Origin: CAYSLA01 sp964431685
GTDB lineage: Bacteria > Armatimonadota > UBA5829
Direction of reading: 5' to 3'
Assembly (NCBI GenBank): GCA_964431685.1
Contig: CAYSLA010000187.1
Location: forward strand, 1-6,381
Length of the DNA: 6,381 nt
Shown here: positions 5,600-6,381 of the stretch, piece after piece
Layout of the letters: each line of letters begins with the position of its first letter
Numbering within the stretch: position 1 is the stretch's first letter
Translations under genes and position numbers: made by a program
Notes under the pieces: generated by a model
Databases searched by the model: none
Seen by the model: only the letters and a program-made list of their open reading frames with translations
What the model was told of the DNA's origin: nothing

Positions 5600-6381
5600 T
5601 CACCTCCACCTTTTCCATTCGTCCACCATGGCCAGCACGTTCTCCCAGGGAAAGACGGCCTTGGCCGTGGAAACCGGCGTAAGAATCAAGCCGGTCTTGC
5701 CAAAAACCTCGAAGACACGGCGGACGGCGCGTCGCACCTCATCGGAACAACTATTCGGCATGTGAAGCGTGTCGCTCGGGCCGGTCCAGAAACTGGCGGT
5801 CTTTCCCAAGGCATTGACCAGCTCCGGGCCGTTACCGTCGCGCAGGAAGATGTCCGGGCAGAACAGACTGTCGATTCCCAGCGTGGCCAGCCAGTCGACG
5901 ATCGGCGCATATCCGCTCAGAATAGTATAGCCGAACAGCTTTCCAGCCGAATGCGTCAGTTCGGCCTCGCGCCTGATGCGGTCTCCGAGAAACCGCCGGA
6001 GAATGTCCGGACTATACAGGTCACAGGATTCGTAGAACCCGTTGCGACGGATGATATCAACACCGAAATCCAGGGCCAGTTCCATAGCGCCCAGGTTGTA
6101 CCGGTGGTCTACATCGAGGTAGGCTTCCAGCAGCTCCGGGGTCGTAACACAGCACATGCTTGCCTCGGACGGCCCGAACATGTTCACCGCCCCGGTCAAT
6201 CCCAGGCCAATCGGGGCGCAGACCGGAACTTGGTAGCGGTCAGCCAGTCTGCGAAGCTGGTCAAATCGGAAACGAAGTTGCGCCAGATCGTCTTGGGTGT
6301 CCGGTGGTCGAAGGATGTGGCTAAGGCACTCGACATCCTGCATCGTCTTGATCCAGGGCTCGACGAAGTGCGACGGGTTGT
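5600..6381 (-). CDS. Uroporphyrinogen decarboxylase (URO-D) family protein, 5' end outside window
   Basis: The frame is open from the window edge (first full codon AAC at 6379) to TGA at 5600-5602, giving 259 residues. The true start is outside; the ATG at 6343 is internal, because NPSHFVEPWIKT before it reads as coding sequence. Family-like features are the FGPSEASM segment (about visible residues 68-75), LYSPDILRRF (121-130), HSAGK followed by a strand and LSGYAPIVDWLATLGIDSL (143-172), and the C-terminal FPWENVLAMVD (243-253), which matches the usual end of URO-D barrels. Family members are near 340 residues, so roughly 80-100 are missing. The family includes haem-pathway decarboxylases and MtaA/CmuA-like corrinoid-linked methyltransferases. 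Divergence and the catabolic neighbours argue against a haem-pathway role, but the activity cannot be named. It is the most upstream gene seen and ends 3 nt before the GTG of the amidohydrolase, so the two are probably coupled. Confidence 0.82.
   Translation of the reverse strand, partial: NPSHFVEPWIKTMQDVECLSHILRPPDTQDDLAQLRFRFDQLRRLADRYQVPVCAPIGLGLTGAVNMFGPSEASMCCVTTPELLEAYLDVDHRYNLGAMELALDFGVDIIRRNGFYESCDLYSPDILRRFLGDRIRREAELTHSAGKLFGYTILSGYAPIVDWLATLGIDSLFCPDIFLRDGNGPELVNALGKTASFWTGPSDTLHMPNSCSDEVRRAVRRVFEVFGKTGLILTPVSTAKAVFPWENVLAMVDEWKRWR
5601..5607 (-). promoter_or_regulatory. Strong ribosome binding site for the GTG-started amidohydrolase, overlapping the URO-D stop
   Basis: GGAGGTG on the minus strand, a full match to the usual anti-Shine-Dalgarno, ends 4 nt before the GTG at 5596. 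Its last bases form part of the TGA (5600-5602) of the URO-D family gene. Terminating ribosomes would sit on it, which suggests translational coupling. It also supports GTG as the true start. Confidence 0.75.

Noticed and set aside
1..6381. tRNA, rRNA, CRISPR array or riboswitch.
   Set aside because: Intergenic space is small (at most 116 nt) and I saw no cloverleaf, regularly spaced direct repeats or known aptamer motifs.

Overview
The window is a gene-dense, moderately GC-rich bacterial segment in which every credible gene lies on the minus strand, so transcription runs from the high coordinates to the low ones. The family mix is a URO-D-like decarboxylase/methyltransferase, two ACMSD-type amidohydrolases, cytosolic-looking BNR/Asp-box propellers and an ornithine cyclodeaminase/mu-crystallin reductase. 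My impression is that this suits the paralog-rich genomes of Planctomycetota, Lentisphaerota, Hydrogenedentota or Armatimonadota. That is an inference from family content only; no phylogenetic marker is present. Good Shine-Dalgarno sequences precede all six start codons that lie in the window.

Layout in transcription order: a 5'-truncated URO-D family gene (5600 to beyond 6381); 3 nt; an amidohydrolase (4718-5596, GTG start) interrupted by one in-frame TAG at 5213-5215; a 4-nt ATGA overlap; a broken BNR-propeller gene (4177-4721) carrying a 44-bp GC-rich hairpin repeat near its 5' end and two apparent +1 frameshifts; 45 nt; an intact five-Asp-box propeller protein (2995-4131); 51 nt; a second intact propeller protein with three clear Asp boxes (1672-2943); 20 nt; an ornithine cyclodeaminase family protein (674-1651); a 116-nt gap with a plausible sigma-70 promoter; and a second amidohydrolase (557 to beyond 1), cut by the window edge. 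The short spacings suggest one long operon, with a possible internal promoter for the last gene.

Functionally the set looks like an intracellular catabolic or modification cassette: hydrolases or decarboxylases of the amidohydrolase fold, a URO-D fold enzyme, an NAD(P)H-dependent imine/amino-acid enzyme, and propeller proteins resembling sialidases. The propellers keep a Glu and two Arg positions resembling the sialidase active site, but appear to lack the Tyr nucleophile, the RIP motif and signal peptides, so a true sialidase role is doubtful. The substrate cannot be named from the sequence.

The most notable feature is damage concentrated in 4177-5596: a nonsense codon, two frameshifts, a probable internal deletion and a hairpin repeat, in two adjacent genes that both have intact relatives elsewhere in the same window. 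The simplest reading is decay of a duplicated module. Sequencing or assembly error is the main alternative.
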